Below are positions 9,310-17,812 of a stretch of DNA of 64,000 bases, in pieces. Both the position numbers and the translations under genes were made by a program. The notes under the pieces are model-generated. The model made no database searches, was not told the origin of the DNA, and saw only the letters and a program-made list of their open reading frames with translations. The stretch is from Herbaspirillum sp. 3R11. GTDB lineage: Bacteria; Pseudomonadota; Gammaproteobacteria; Burkholderiales; Burkholderiaceae_D. Where the stretch lies: assembly GCF_004563925.1 (NCBI RefSeq), contig NZ_SPNJ01000002.1:124001-188000 (forward strand). Reading direction: 5' to 3'. Position 1 is the first letter of the stretch; every line of letters begins with the position of its first letter.

Positions 9310-10464
9310 TCAGAGTGCTTGGCTTTCCGCACCCTGGGTGCTGAAAAAACGCAGCATTTCTCTCGACGCATCCGGGCCTTTGGCATCGGTGTAAGAGCCG
9401 TGCTCGCTGCCGCCGGCCCAGGCGTGGCCGGCGCCGTGAATCAGCCAGTGCTCGGCCAGCACGGGACGACCATCGACGTGCAACGAAGTGCGCGAATAGC
9501 GATGACCGGTTTCGGCTTTTCCTTCTTCCACGACGGTGCTGATCTTGTCTGCGGACGCCTCCGTTTGCTGGAACCTGGTGACGAAATCGTCGATCAGGCC
9601 GGCGCCGTTGGACGGATTGACGGTGGTGTCGCGGTCGCCATGAAAAACGATGAGCGGAATCGCCTCCAGTTTGGCGGAGGCGCCGCCCCGGCGTGAAGAC
9701 GAGGACGAGGCGCCCCGCATCGCGCTCAATGCCGACGTCAGATCGTTGGCGGACGCATACGGCAATCCGGAATGTACGCCGACGGCCTGGTAGAGATCCG
9801 GATAGGTCGAGCCCATGATGATGGCCATCGCGCCGCCTGCCGACAGGCCGGCGACGAATACCTGCTTGCGGTCGAGACCGTACTGATCGATCACTTCATT
9901 GGTGATGCCGGCGATGAGCGAGGGTTCGCCTTGGCCGCGTTGCTGATCCATGGACTTGAACCAGTTCCAGCATTTGGACGAATTGGCGGACGATTCCTGC
10001 GCGGGATAGACCACCAGGAAACCCTGTTCTTCGGCCAGCGCGTTCATCTGCGTGCCGCGCGCGAAGTCGTCGGGATCTTGCGTACAGCCGTGCAGCATGA
10101 CGACCAGCGGCATGGCCTGACCGTCGTAGCCGGATGGGATGTACACCTTGTAGCGGCGACTGCCTGCCGCGTTGGCGTAGGCGCCGTCGACAAACTTGCC
10201 GCGGTTCAGATCGGCATTCTCAGGTTCGGCTTGCGATGCGGGCGCACCGGCGCCGGCAGGGCCGAAGCCAAATCGGGCCATGAAGTCGGTGACGAAGTTT
10301 TGCGCGACATTGTATTGCCCGGCGCCGGGTGGCGTGGCTGCCGATGTCAGGCCGGCGGTGGCAAGCGCATCCTGGATGACTTGCGTGGTCTTGCCTGCGC
10401 CTTCCGACTTGAGGCGGCGGGTGAATTCCGCCATGCGTGCATGTATATCGCCGAGCTGAGACAT
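9310..10464 (-). CDS. Esterase of the PHB depolymerase family
   Basis: A 384-residue alpha/beta-hydrolase of the LpqC/PHB-depolymerase type. It shows MLHGCTQDPDDFA (oxyanion region), lipase box GLSAGG with Ser208, the catalytic Asp region FHGDRDTTVNPSNG and a late His in IHGAGHAWAGG. There is no signal peptide. An N-terminal extension of about 90 residues precedes the catalytic domain and is Ala/Gly/Pro-rich at its end, so the enzyme is probably intracellular or exported by another route. It follows an RHH-type regulator 22 bp upstream in the same operon. Possible substrates are PHB oligomers, feruloyl esters or acetylated sugars; the family does not decide this. Confidence 0.85.
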   Translation of the reverse strand: MSQLGDIHARMAEFTRRLKSEGAGKTTQVIQDALATAGLTSAATPPGAGQYNVAQNFVTDFMARFGFGPAGAGAPASQAEPENADLNRGKFVDGAYANAAGSRRYKVYIPSGYDGQAMPLVVMLHGCTQDPDDFARGTQMNALAEEQGFLVVYPAQESSANSSKCWNWFKSMDQQRGQGEPSLIAGITNEVIDQYGLDRKQVFVAGLSAGGAMAIIMGSTYPDLYQAVGVHSGLPYASANDLTSALSAMRGASSSSSRRGGASAKLEAIPLIVFHGDRDTTVNPSNGAGLIDDFVTRFQQTEASADKISTVVEEGKAETGHRYSRTSLHVDGRPVLAEHWLIHGAGHAWAGGSEHGSYTDAKGPDASREMLRFFSTQGAESQAL

Positions 10465-10486
10465 GGATTTCCTTTGAATGATGAAG

Positions 10487-10900
10487 CTAATGGATCCGTC
10501 CCGCCAGGGCCGCCTTGACGGCGGTGCTGGCGTGAAAGGCGCCGAGGACGGTCACCGAATCGATGACCGCTGCTGCGAGTTCGGGAGAGACGTCGGCGGC
10601 GATGGTGGCCAGTCCGACCACCTGGACTTGCAGTTTTTCTCCGTTGGCCCGGCTGGTTTCCAGCTGCTGGCGGGAAAAAGCCTGCAAGCCGAGCACCAGG
10701 CTCTTGCGCACGATGGTTTGTTTGACCACATCGGAGTGGACTGCCAGCTGGTTGCGGATGGCGGTGCGGATCAGGTCCGTGCGATTGGTGTAAAACCCTT
10801 CCTGCACCAGCAGGTCGATCTGGCCCAGATCGACAACGCCAAGATTGATCGTGACTTTTTCGCTGTCTCCTACGCGTGGCTTAAGTTCTGTGACCGACAT
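10487..10900 (-). CDS. Ribbon-helix-helix (CopG/ParD-like) regulator
   Basis: A 137-residue protein. Residues about 14-52 read as an RHH domain: a short strand KVTINLG, then two helices (DLGQIDLLVQEGFYTNRTDLIRTAIRNQL). The C-terminal 80 residues are a helical region without a recognised domain. ATG 10900 is preceded by AAGGAGAA. The frame continues upstream to 10930, but without a ribosome site. It sits directly upstream of the PHB-depolymerase-type esterase and probably represses its own operon. Not a toxin-antitoxin pair, since the partner is a hydrolase. Confidence 0.75.
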   Translation of the reverse strand: MSVTELKPRVGDSEKVTINLGVVDLGQIDLLVQEGFYTNRTDLIRTAIRNQLAVHSDVVKQTIVRKSLVLGLQAFSRQQLETSRANGEKLQVQVVGLATIAADVSPELAAAVIDSVTVLGAFHASTAVKAALAGRIH

Positions 10901-11193
10901 TGCTGTTCTCCTTCTTATTGATAAAAGCAATTAAGTAGCCGTATTGGCCTGATGGAAACTTTTTGGAATCCATATGCCATCCATGTGGATGGTGTTTGGA
11001 GTATATGCCAATTTCTGGCAAAGACAAGAATTCTCTGGAACAGGGAGGAGAAGGCGAGAGCGAGCCGGAACCGTCCAGTGCCCGCCGTCACGATTTCTTA
11101 CGCGTGTTATCCAGATACGCCGCTACGCAATGCGACGACGGTGGCAGATACTGATTGCTTGGTTTTTGCTGGAATCTTCCTCAAGGTCGCCCC

Positions 11194-13827
11194 ATGCCAA
11201 AAAAGAACGCCCCCTCACCGTCCCCGCTCTCTCCTCGTTCTTCTTCAGTCCCGCCGCAACTTTCCGTGTCGCCTGCGCATGCATCTGAACCTACGCCTGT
11301 ACCTGCCTCGCTGCCGGGTTTCGTGCAAGTGCGCGGCGCGCGCGAACACAATCTGAAGAATGTCGACCTCGACATTCCGCGCGATTCCCTGGTGGTGTTT
11401 ACCGGCGTCTCCGGCTCGGGCAAGTCCTCGCTGGCGTTCGGCACCTTGTACGCCGAAGCGCAGCGTCGCTATCTGGAATCGGTGTCTCCCTATGCGCGAC
11501 GGCTATTTCATCAGATGCCGGTGCCGGAAGTGACCGAGATCACCGGCTTGCCGCCGGCGGTGGCATTGCAGCAGCAGCGCGGTTCACCGACGACGCGCTC
11601 ATCGGTCGGCAGCGTCACCACGCTGTCCAACTCCTTGCGCATGCTGTATTCACGCGCCGGCGACTACCCGGCCGGCCAGCCCTTGTTGTATGCCGAATCG
11701 TTCTCGCCCAACACTGCCGAGGGCGCTTGCCCACGCTGCCACGGTCTCGGCCGGGTTTATGAAGTGACCGAACAATCGATGGTGCCGGACGATACGCTGA
11801 CCATCCGCGAGCGCGCCATTGCAGCGTGGCCAACGGCGTGGCACGGCCAGAACCTGCGCGACATCCTGGTCACGCTCGGCTACGACGTCGATACGCCGTG
11901 GCGCGAGATGTCGAAGAAAGACCGCCGCTGGATTCTCTTCACCGACGAGCAGCCGGTGGTGCCGGTGTATGCCGGCTTCACGCCGGCAGAGGTTCGTGCT
12001 GCACTGAGGCGCAAGGAAGATCCGAGCTATCAGGGCACCTTCACCAGCGCGCAAAAGTACGTGATGCAGACCTTCGCCAACACCGAAAGCGCGTCGATGA
12101 AGAAACGCGTCACCCTATACATGGTCAGCAATGAATGCCCCCTGTGCCAGGGAAAACGCCTGCGTCCGGAATCATTGGCGGTGACCTTCGCCGGCCACGA
12201 TATTGCAGATATTTCGCGCCTGTCGCTGCGTCAGCTGGGGGATATTTTCCGGCCGCTGGTGGCCGGGCATGCCGGCAGGAAAAGCGCCGACGCCAAGGCG
12301 CATCCTGAAAAGCAAATCGTCCGGCAGCGCATCGCCGCCGACCTGGTGGCGCGCCTGGATGTCTTGCTGGAACTGGGACTGGGATATCTGACGCTGGAAC
12401 GCAGCACGCCGACTTTGTCGCCGGGCGAGTTGCAGCGGTTGCGCTTGGGCACGCAAGTGCGTTCAAATTTGTTCGGCGTCGTGTATGTACTCGACGAGCC
12501 TTCGGCGGGTTTGCATCCGGCCGACACCGAAGCCCTGCTGCATGCATTGGATCGTCTGAAGGCATCCGGCAATTCGCTGTTCGTGGTGGAGCACGCGCTG
12601 GACGTCATCCGGCATGCCGACTGGATCGTCGACGTCGGACCCGCCGCCGGCGAAAAGGGCGGGCATGTCTTGTACAGCGGCCCGGCGGCAGGACTGGAAG
12701 CGGTGACGGCGTCCGAAACCGCGCGCTATCTGTTCGCACGCGACCGCGCGCCTTTGCGGCAGCCGCGCAATCCGGACGGCATCCTGCAACTGCGCCACGT
12801 GACGCGCAACAATCTCAACCGGCTGGATGTTGATTTTCCGCTCGGCGTGCTGACCAGCGTGACCGGCGTATCGGGCTCGGGAAAATCCAGTCTTGTCAGC
12901 CAGGTGCTGGTCGATCTGGTCACGCAGGCGCTTGGCCAGACCTTGGAAACAGAACAGGAAGACGAGGGTGAAGAATATCGCGAAGCAATCGCCTCGCACG
13001 GCCGCATCGCCGGTGGACTCGAGCGCATCAAAAGACTGATTCGCGTCGATCAGAAGCCGATCGGCAGGACGCCGCGCTCCAACCTGGCAACCTACACCGG
13101 CCTGTTCGACCATGTGCGGCGCATCTTTGCCGCAACCAGGGCGGCACGGACGCGCGGCTACGATGCGGGACATTTCTCCTTCAACGTCGCCAAGGGACGT
13201 TGCCCGACCTGTGAAGGAGAGGGCGCAGTGATGGTCGAATTGCTGTTCCTGCCGAGTGTCTATGCGCCCTGCCCAAGCTGCCACGGTGCGCGCTACAACG
13301 ACAAGACCCTAGCGATACGTTACCGTGATCGGCATATCGCCGAGGTGCTCGCCATGACGGTGGATGATGCCGCGGCATTCTTTGCCGACGAAGCGCAGGT
13401 GCTGCGTTCGCTGAACATGCTGCAGGAAGTGGGTTTGGGTTACCTGCGGCTGGGCCAGCCTGCGACCGAACTGTCCGGCGGGGAGGCGCAACGCATCAAG
13501 CTCGCCACCGAATTGCAACGCGCCAGGCGCGGCGACCTGCTGTACGTACTCGACGAACCAACCACCGGGCTGCATCCGGCGGACGTCGACCGGTTGATTG
13601 CACAACTGCACACGCTGGCCGACGCCGGCAACACCGTCATCGTGGTGGAACACAACATGCGCGTCGTCGCCGCCAGTGATTGGGTAATCGACATCGGACC
13701 GGGCGCAGGTGAAGAGGGCGGCGTGATAGTCGCAAGCGGCACGCCTGCCGATCTCGCACAGGTTTCACAGAGCAGGACGGCGCCGTATCTGAAGCGGTTC
13801 TTGCAGGAGCACCGGACTGACGGCTGA
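11194..13827 (+). CDS. UvrA-like ABC ATPase lacking the UvrB-binding insert (UvrA2 class)
   Basis: An 877-residue double-ABC protein of the UvrA family. It has two Walker A motifs (GVSGSGKSS near residues 71 and 558), ABC signatures LSPGELQ (about 408) and LSGGEAQ (about 760), and zinc knuckles CPRC, CPLC and CPTC/CPSC. The first ATPase domain runs from YSRAGDYP almost directly into FSPNTAEGACPRC. Canonical UvrA carries about 100 residues of UvrB-binding domain there. It is therefore a paralogue not expected to load UvrB, like the UvrA2/DrrC-type proteins linked to drug or DNA-damage tolerance. The N-terminus has a Ser/Pro-rich extension. AAGG lies before ATG 11194. Confidence 0.88.
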   Translation: MPKKNAPSPSPLSPRSSSVPPQLSVSPAHASEPTPVPASLPGFVQVRGAREHNLKNVDLDIPRDSLVVFTGVSGSGKSSLAFGTLYAEAQRRYLESVSPYARRLFHQMPVPEVTEITGLPPAVALQQQRGSPTTRSSVGSVTTLSNSLRMLYSRAGDYPAGQPLLYAESFSPNTAEGACPRCHGLGRVYEVTEQSMVPDDTLTIRERAIAAWPTAWHGQNLRDILVTLGYDVDTPWREMSKKDRRWILFTDEQPVVPVYAGFTPAEVRAALRRKEDPSYQGTFTSAQKYVMQTFANTESASMKKRVTLYMVSNECPLCQGKRLRPESLAVTFAGHDIADISRLSLRQLGDIFRPLVAGHAGRKSADAKAHPEKQIVRQRIAADLVARLDVLLELGLGYLTLERSTPTLSPGELQRLRLGTQVRSNLFGVVYVLDEPSAGLHPADTEALLHALDRLKASGNSLFVVEHALDVIRHADWIVDVGPAAGEKGGHVLYSGPAAGLEAVTASETARYLFARDRAPLRQPRNPDGILQLRHVTRNNLNRLDVDFPLGVLTSVTGVSGSGKSSLVSQVLVDLVTQALGQTLETEQEDEGEEYREAIASHGRIAGGLERIKRLIRVDQKPIGRTPRSNLATYTGLFDHVRRIFAATRAARTRGYDAGHFSFNVAKGRCPTCEGEGAVMVELLFLPSVYAPCPSCHGARYNDKTLAIRYRDRHIAEVLAMTVDDAAAFFADEAQVLRSLNMLQEVGLGYLRLGQPATELSGGEAQRIKLATELQRARRGDLLYVLDEPTTGLHPADVDRLIAQLHTLADAGNTVIVVEHNMRVVAASDWVIDIGPGAGEEGGVIVASGTPADLAQVSQSRTAPYLKRFLQEHRTDG

Positions 13828-13846
13828 GGTGGCTGAGGTGGCTGAG
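13822..13846 (+). repeat. 9-bp tandem repeat across the uvrA-like stop codon
   Basis: The unit GGCTGAGGT is present 2.8 times. The stop TGA (13825-13827) lies in the first unit, and because the unit is 9 bp, later units carry further in-frame TGA codons. Similar stop-spanning repeats occur at two other genes in the window. Confidence 0.8.
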
Positions 13847-14100
13847 TTTGCGGCAACGGTAACGGCGCTGCGATTTTGCGACAAGTCGGACGTCTTCGAT
13901 GCCAAATTCTGGAATTCCGCCACCGGTGGATGATGACAATGAGAAACAGGCAATCAAATCAAGGCTTTGCAGCGGCCAATGTGCGCTTTCCGGATTGGCC
14001 TGATACTTGCTGATGTTTCGCAGGCCAGATCCGGATTGCCGGTTTCGAACTGACTCTCCGTTCTGACGCCATTTCTATAAATACAACATCAGGAGACAAC

Positions 14101-15219
14101 ATGAATCGCTTTGCATGTTCCGTAACGCAGCGTCCGCAAAACCTCGTCACAACCTTCTTCCACATCCTCAAACCGAAACGCTCCGCTCTCGCCTTGGTTG
14201 TCTGCTGCCTGGTATCGGGCGCCGCGCTGGCGCAAGGCAAGCCCGTCGTGCAGTTCATCGCCACCGGCGGCACCATCGCCATGAAAATCGATCCCTTGAC
14301 CAAGGGCGTGGTGCCGGCGATTTCGGGCGACGATCTGATGAAGACCGTGCCGGACGCCGGCAAATTCGCCACGATTGAAGTCAACAATTTCTCCAACATG
14401 TCGGCCAACTACGTCGAGCCGAAATGGTGGTCGCGTCTGACCAAGGCGGTCGACGATGCGCTGGCCCGGCCAGAAGTGGCCGGCGTGGTCGTGTCGCAAG
14501 GCACCGACACCATGGAAGAGACGGCCTACTGGCTTGATCTGACCGTGAAGTCCGACAAGCCGGTGGTGCTGATCGGCGCGCAACGCAACGCCTCGGAATC
14601 CGACTTCGACGGCCCGCGCAATCTGCTCAACGCGATCCGCATCGCCACCACGGCAGACGCCAAAGGCAAGGGCGTGATGGTGGCGATGAACAACCAGATC
14701 AACGCCGCCCGCAGCGTGACCAAGACGCACACCGGCGCAGTGGAAACCTTCAAGTCCGGCGACTTCGGTTTCCTCGGCGAAGTGTGGGATGACAAGGTGG
14801 TGTTTTCACGCACGGCATTGCGTCGCCAGCACATCGACATCGGTCCCGGCGAGATGCCGCGCGTGGAAATCCTGTCGATGTTCGGCGGCGCCGACGGCTC
14901 GCTGCTGCGCTATGCAGTCGACCAGGGCGCCAAGGGCATCGTGGTGCAGGCGGTCGGGATGGGGAACATGAACGTCTCCATGTTCGAGGCGGTGAAATAT
15001 GCCCTGTCCAAGAACGTCCCCGTGGTGATCTCGACCCGCGTCTACAACGGCCGCACCATGCCGGTGTATGGCTTCCCGGGCGGCGGCAAGACCACGTTCG
15101 ATGCCGGCGCCGTGATGGCGGGCGACCTGAGTCCGCAAAAGGCGCGTCTGCTGCTGATGCTGTTGATGCATCAGGGCAAGACCAGCAAGAAGGAGTTGCA
15201 GGCCGCGTTTGAGAATTAA
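14101..15219 (+). CDS. ansB: Type II L-asparaginase / glutaminase-asparaginase, periplasmic
   Basis: A 372-residue enzyme with a long signal peptide (hydrophobic core LALVVCCLVSGAALAQ, cleavage near residue 45). The first catalytic motif ATGGTIA puts the nucleophile at Thr58. The second, SQGTDTMEET, holds Thr135-Asp136. Further family motifs are LIGAQRNASESDFDGPRNL and a C-terminal half with FGGADGSLL. It hydrolyses asparagine, and possibly glutamine, to the acid plus ammonia in the periplasm. AGGAG lies 6 nt before the ATG. It is a single-gene unit. The coding end runs into a 13-bp tandem repeat. Confidence 0.93.
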   Translation: MNRFACSVTQRPQNLVTTFFHILKPKRSALALVVCCLVSGAALAQGKPVVQFIATGGTIAMKIDPLTKGVVPAISGDDLMKTVPDAGKFATIEVNNFSNMSANYVEPKWWSRLTKAVDDALARPEVAGVVVSQGTDTMEETAYWLDLTVKSDKPVVLIGAQRNASESDFDGPRNLLNAIRIATTADAKGKGVMVAMNNQINAARSVTKTHTGAVETFKSGDFGFLGEVWDDKVVFSRTALRRQHIDIGPGEMPRVEILSMFGGADGSLLRYAVDQGAKGIVVQAVGMGNMNVSMFEAVKYALSKNVPVVISTRVYNGRTMPVYGFPGGGKTTFDAGAVMAGDLSPQKARLLLMLLMHQGKTSKKELQAAFEN

Positions 15220-15286
15220 GCTTGAGAATTAAGTTTCAGAATCGAGTTTCAAAACTGAGCTTGAGAACTGAACTTCAAAACTGAGA
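15209..15286 (+). repeat. Six tandem 13-bp units spanning the ansB stop codon
   Basis: Six abutting 13-base units: TTGAGAATTAAGC, TTGAGAATTAAGT, TTCAGAATCGAGT, TTCAAAACTGAGC, TTGAGAACTGAAC, TTCAAAACTGAGA. The TAA stop (15217-15219) lies within unit 1. Divergence grows away from the gene, so the first two units are the youngest duplication. Confidence 0.9.
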
Positions 15287-15301
15287 CTGCCCGGTCGGGA
15301 A

Positions 15302-15348
15302 CAAGCCTCGCACGCTGTCCGTAAAAATAGGATAGCGTACGAGGCTTG
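15302..15348. terminator. Long perfect-length hairpin between ansB and the monooxygenase gene
   Basis: The left arm 15302-15320 pairs with the right arm 15330-15348 over 19 bp with only two G-T type mismatches, and the loop is 9 nt (GTAAAAATA). No T-run follows on either strand, so it is not a classic intrinsic terminator. It may still stop or stabilise the ansB transcript, or be a dispersed palindromic element. Confidence 0.6.
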
Positions 15349-15371
15349 ATTACTTGTGCGAGGGAATAAAA

Positions 15372-15662
15372 ATGGATCAAAAGCTGGTTGTTGTCGCCAC
15401 ACTGACGGCCAAGCCGGGTCATGGCGCCACGTTGAAAGCCGCATTGGAAAAGGTGGTGCCGCCAAGCCGCGCCGAAGCCGGGTGCCATCGCTATGATTTG
15501 CACGCCGACAACGTGAATCCCGATTCGTTTGTCATGCTGGAAGAATGGCGGGACGCTACTGCACTGACAGAGCATGAGTCGACGCCGCATTTCCTGGCGC
15601 TGGTTGCTGCGGTCGGGGGGATTGCCGAGATCCATATCAGCAAGCTGACCCAGATTGCCTGA
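15372..15662 (+). CDS. Antibiotic biosynthesis monooxygenase (ABM) domain protein
   Basis: A 96-residue single-domain protein of the ABM dimeric alpha/beta barrel fold (YgiN-like). It opens VVVATLTAKPGHG, continues CHRYDLHADN and FVMLEEWRDATALTEHESTPHF, and shows the conserved E-W and H-F positions of the family. AGGGA lies 6 nt before ATG 15372. Such small cofactorless proteins act on quinones or are stress-linked; a specific role cannot be given. It stands alone after the hairpin at 15302-15348. Confidence 0.85.
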   Translation: MDQKLVVVATLTAKPGHGATLKAALEKVVPPSRAEAGCHRYDLHADNVNPDSFVMLEEWRDATALTEHESTPHFLALVAAVGGIAEIHISKLTQIA

Positions 15663-15761
15663 GGCAGAATGAACGCGGATTGATCGGGAGGGAGCTGCGC
15701 AGCATATAGCTTGCAACTTGCAGCTCGCAGCTCATTTCCGAAAGCCTTCGGTTCGCTCAGT

Positions 15762-16169
15762 TCAGCGCCGTTCCTGAATCATCTTCCAGCCGTTTCCCGA
15801 CGGATCGCGGAAGCCCGCATCAACCGTGCCGTAGCGCTCGATGGGCTCCTGCGTAAACTCCACGCCCTGTGCTTTCATCCTGGCACAGGTGTCGCGGCAA
15901 TCGCGCGCACTCAGCACCAGCGGCGGCATCGCGCCTTTGGCCACCATCGCTTTCAATGCCTGCGCGGTCGCGGCATCGTGCATCGGCGGGCCGGGCGTGA
16001 ACAGGCCCAGCTGGAAACCCGGTTGATCCGGATGCTGCACGGTCAGCCAGCGATAGTCGCCGTTCTTCACATCGGTGTGAACGCGGAAACCGAGCTTGTC
16101 CACATAGAACGCCAGCGCTTCATCTTGGTCCCGCACATACAGACCCGCTACTTGTACTCCATCACTCAT
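15762..16169 (-). CDS. VOC-fold (glyoxalase/bleomycin-resistance) protein
   Basis: A 135-residue vicinal-oxygen-chelate protein with both beta-alpha-beta-beta-beta modules: AGLYVRDQDEALAFYVDKLGFRVHTD at the start and FTQEPIERYGTVDAGFRDPSGNGWKM at the end. The terminal DPSGN motif is typical. Its start overlaps the end of the AraC-type gene by 8 bp, so the two are cotranscribed and translationally coupled. Related AraC-VOC pairs are common in proteobacteria; the substrate is unknown. Confidence 0.88.
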   Translation of the reverse strand: MSDGVQVAGLYVRDQDEALAFYVDKLGFRVHTDVKNGDYRWLTVQHPDQPGFQLGLFTPGPPMHDAATAQALKAMVAKGAMPPLVLSARDCRDTCARMKAQGVEFTQEPIERYGTVDAGFRDPSGNGWKMIQERR

Positions 16170-16659
16170 TGTCGACCTCCTTTGGTTGGGTCTCCTTTAT
16201 ACCGTCGCCCGACTGGCGCCGCTTCTCCAAAACTGAGGTCTTGAGGTCCGGGCGATGGGCGGCGCTGACGATGCAGGCCGGCATATTGCCCAGTCCCTGC
16301 GCAGTGATCCGCGCCTGCTTGCGCACCTCGCCGGGTTTCTCCCCGGCGATTTCGCGGAAAATGCGCCCGAACGTGCCGAGGCTGCGCCAACCGGTCTGGA
16401 AGGCGATTTCCGTAATCGGCAGTTCGCTGTCGCGCAGCAAGGCGACCGCCCGTTCAATGCGCCGGGTCAGCAAATAGCGATGGGGCGGGGTGCCGAATGC
16501 TTCCTTGAAAGCACGTGCGAAATGCGCTTCAGACACGTGGCTGACACTGGCCAGTCGTTCGACCGGCCAGTCTTCGTGCGAGGCGGCGTCCATCCGATCC
16601 TTGGCGCGAAGCAGGCGGCGTAATAGCTCAGGGCTCTGGATGACAGGATCGTTACTCAT
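16162..16659 (-). CDS. AraC-family regulator, DNA-binding domain only
   Basis: A 165-residue protein that consists essentially of the double helix-turn-helix of AraC regulators (residues about 10-110: VERLASVSHVSEAHFARAFK, then ITEIAFQTGWRSLGTFGRIF) plus a charged tail, with no sensing domain. It resembles the small MarA/SoxS-like regulators that act by abundance. It is the first gene of a two-gene operon with the VOC protein, with the stop and start overlapping. It probably controls this operon. Confidence 0.88.
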   Translation of the reverse strand: MSNDPVIQSPELLRRLLRAKDRMDAASHEDWPVERLASVSHVSEAHFARAFKEAFGTPPHRYLLTRRIERAVALLRDSELPITEIAFQTGWRSLGTFGRIFREIAGEKPGEVRKQARITAQGLGNMPACIVSAAHRPDLKTSVLEKRRQSGDGIKETQPKEVDNE

Positions 16660-16876
16660 TGTGTTGTCGGGAATTCTTCCGCATACGCATATACTTTATC
16701 GAGGATGAAAACGTTTTCCCCGGCTTGAGCGCGGGCGCCGCTCCGGACGATTTCTACGCTTGTCAAAGTTTTGTCAGCAAGAAATGTGAAGATGAAGCAG
16801 CGCAATCTGCGCCGGTCCGACGCCGGTTTTTCTCCATTTCTCCCATTTTTCCCTATCTTACTTAGCTGAGTACCGC

Positions 16877-17686
16877 ATGCCAAGCAGACCATCCCCGGAA
16901 CAACGACGCGAGCTGGGGACATTTCTCAGCAGCCGGCGCGCCCGCCTCCAGCCTGACGAATACGGCTTGCCCAAAGGGCCGCGTCGCACCCCGGGATTGC
17001 GCCGCGAGGAAGTGGCGGTGCTCGCGGGCGTCAGCGTCAGCTGGTACACCTGGCTGGAGCAGGGCCGTGAGATCCAGCCATCGGCCGATGCGCTGCGAAG
17101 AATTTCGAAAGTCCTCAAGCTCGATCAGATCGAGTCCAGCCATTTGTTCGCGCTTTCCTCACGCGAGGCGCCGGCCGCTACCACGGGCGGGCGCCTCAGC
17201 GATGGCCTGGAAATGCTGGTGAGGGCGATACACGTGCCAGCGTATGTGCGCAATACCCGTTTGGACATCCTTGCATGGAATGATCCGATCGCCGACTTGT
17301 TCGTCGACTACGGCCTGCTGCAGCCCCACGAGCGCAATACGCTGCGCCTGCTGTTCCTTTATCCGCCGTATCGCACGCAGATTCTTGACTGGGAGCAGAT
17401 GACGCGCGGAATGATCTCGGCATTTCGCGCCGCCCGCGCCCAGGCGCAGGACAAGGCGCCGTTCGACAGCCTGATCGCGGAGCTCAACGAACTGAGCCCG
17501 GAGTTCCGCGCATGGTGGCAGGACACCGAAGTGAAGGGATTCGACGAAGGCGCAAAACAGATGCGGCTGCCTTCGGGCGAGATCACGGCCTTTACCTATG
17601 TCGCGCTGACGCCCGCCGGCCGGCCCGACCTGTCGCTGGTCACCTACATTCCCACCCCGCCGCGGAATGGCGGGGAGTCCCAATGA
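16877..17686 (+). CDS. XRE-type regulator with MmyB-like ligand-binding domain
   Basis: A 269-residue regulator of the MmyB/ClgR-like group. The N-terminal signature (LGTFLSSRRARLQPDEYGLP, then GLRREEVAVLAGVSVSWYTWLEQGR) is the classic HTH of this family. The C-terminal half with DILAWNDPIADLFVDYG and WEQMTRGMISAFRA is the MmyB ligand-binding domain, which in a relative binds a fatty-acid-like ligand. It lies upstream of, and in line with, the aldehyde dehydrogenase gene, 126 bp away. Control of the next two genes is inferred. Confidence 0.9.
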   Translation: MPSRPSPEQRRELGTFLSSRRARLQPDEYGLPKGPRRTPGLRREEVAVLAGVSVSWYTWLEQGREIQPSADALRRISKVLKLDQIESSHLFALSSREAPAATTGGRLSDGLEMLVRAIHVPAYVRNTRLDILAWNDPIADLFVDYGLLQPHERNTLRLLFLYPPYRTQILDWEQMTRGMISAFRAARAQAQDKAPFDSLIAELNELSPEFRAWWQDTEVKGFDEGAKQMRLPSGEITAFTYVALTPAGRPDLSLVTYIPTPPRNGGESQ

Positions 17687-17702
17687 TTTCTGCGCCTGCC
17701 AG

Positions 17703-17715
17703 TGAGTGCCACTCA
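17703..17715. promoter_or_regulatory. Palindrome TGAGTG-C-CACTCA (candidate operator)
   Basis: A perfect 6-1-6 palindrome in the 126-bp gap between the MmyB-type regulator and the aldehyde dehydrogenase, about 100 bp before the dehydrogenase start. It is a candidate operator for the upstream regulator. No second copy was seen in the window. Confidence 0.35.
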
Positions 17716-17812
17716 TAGGATAACAACACGCCTTCTTGTGGTTGTCGCGATTGCCTAAAGTGACGTCAGAGCAGTTCTTGAACACTGCTCCTTCATCTCA
17801 CGGAGGCAACCC

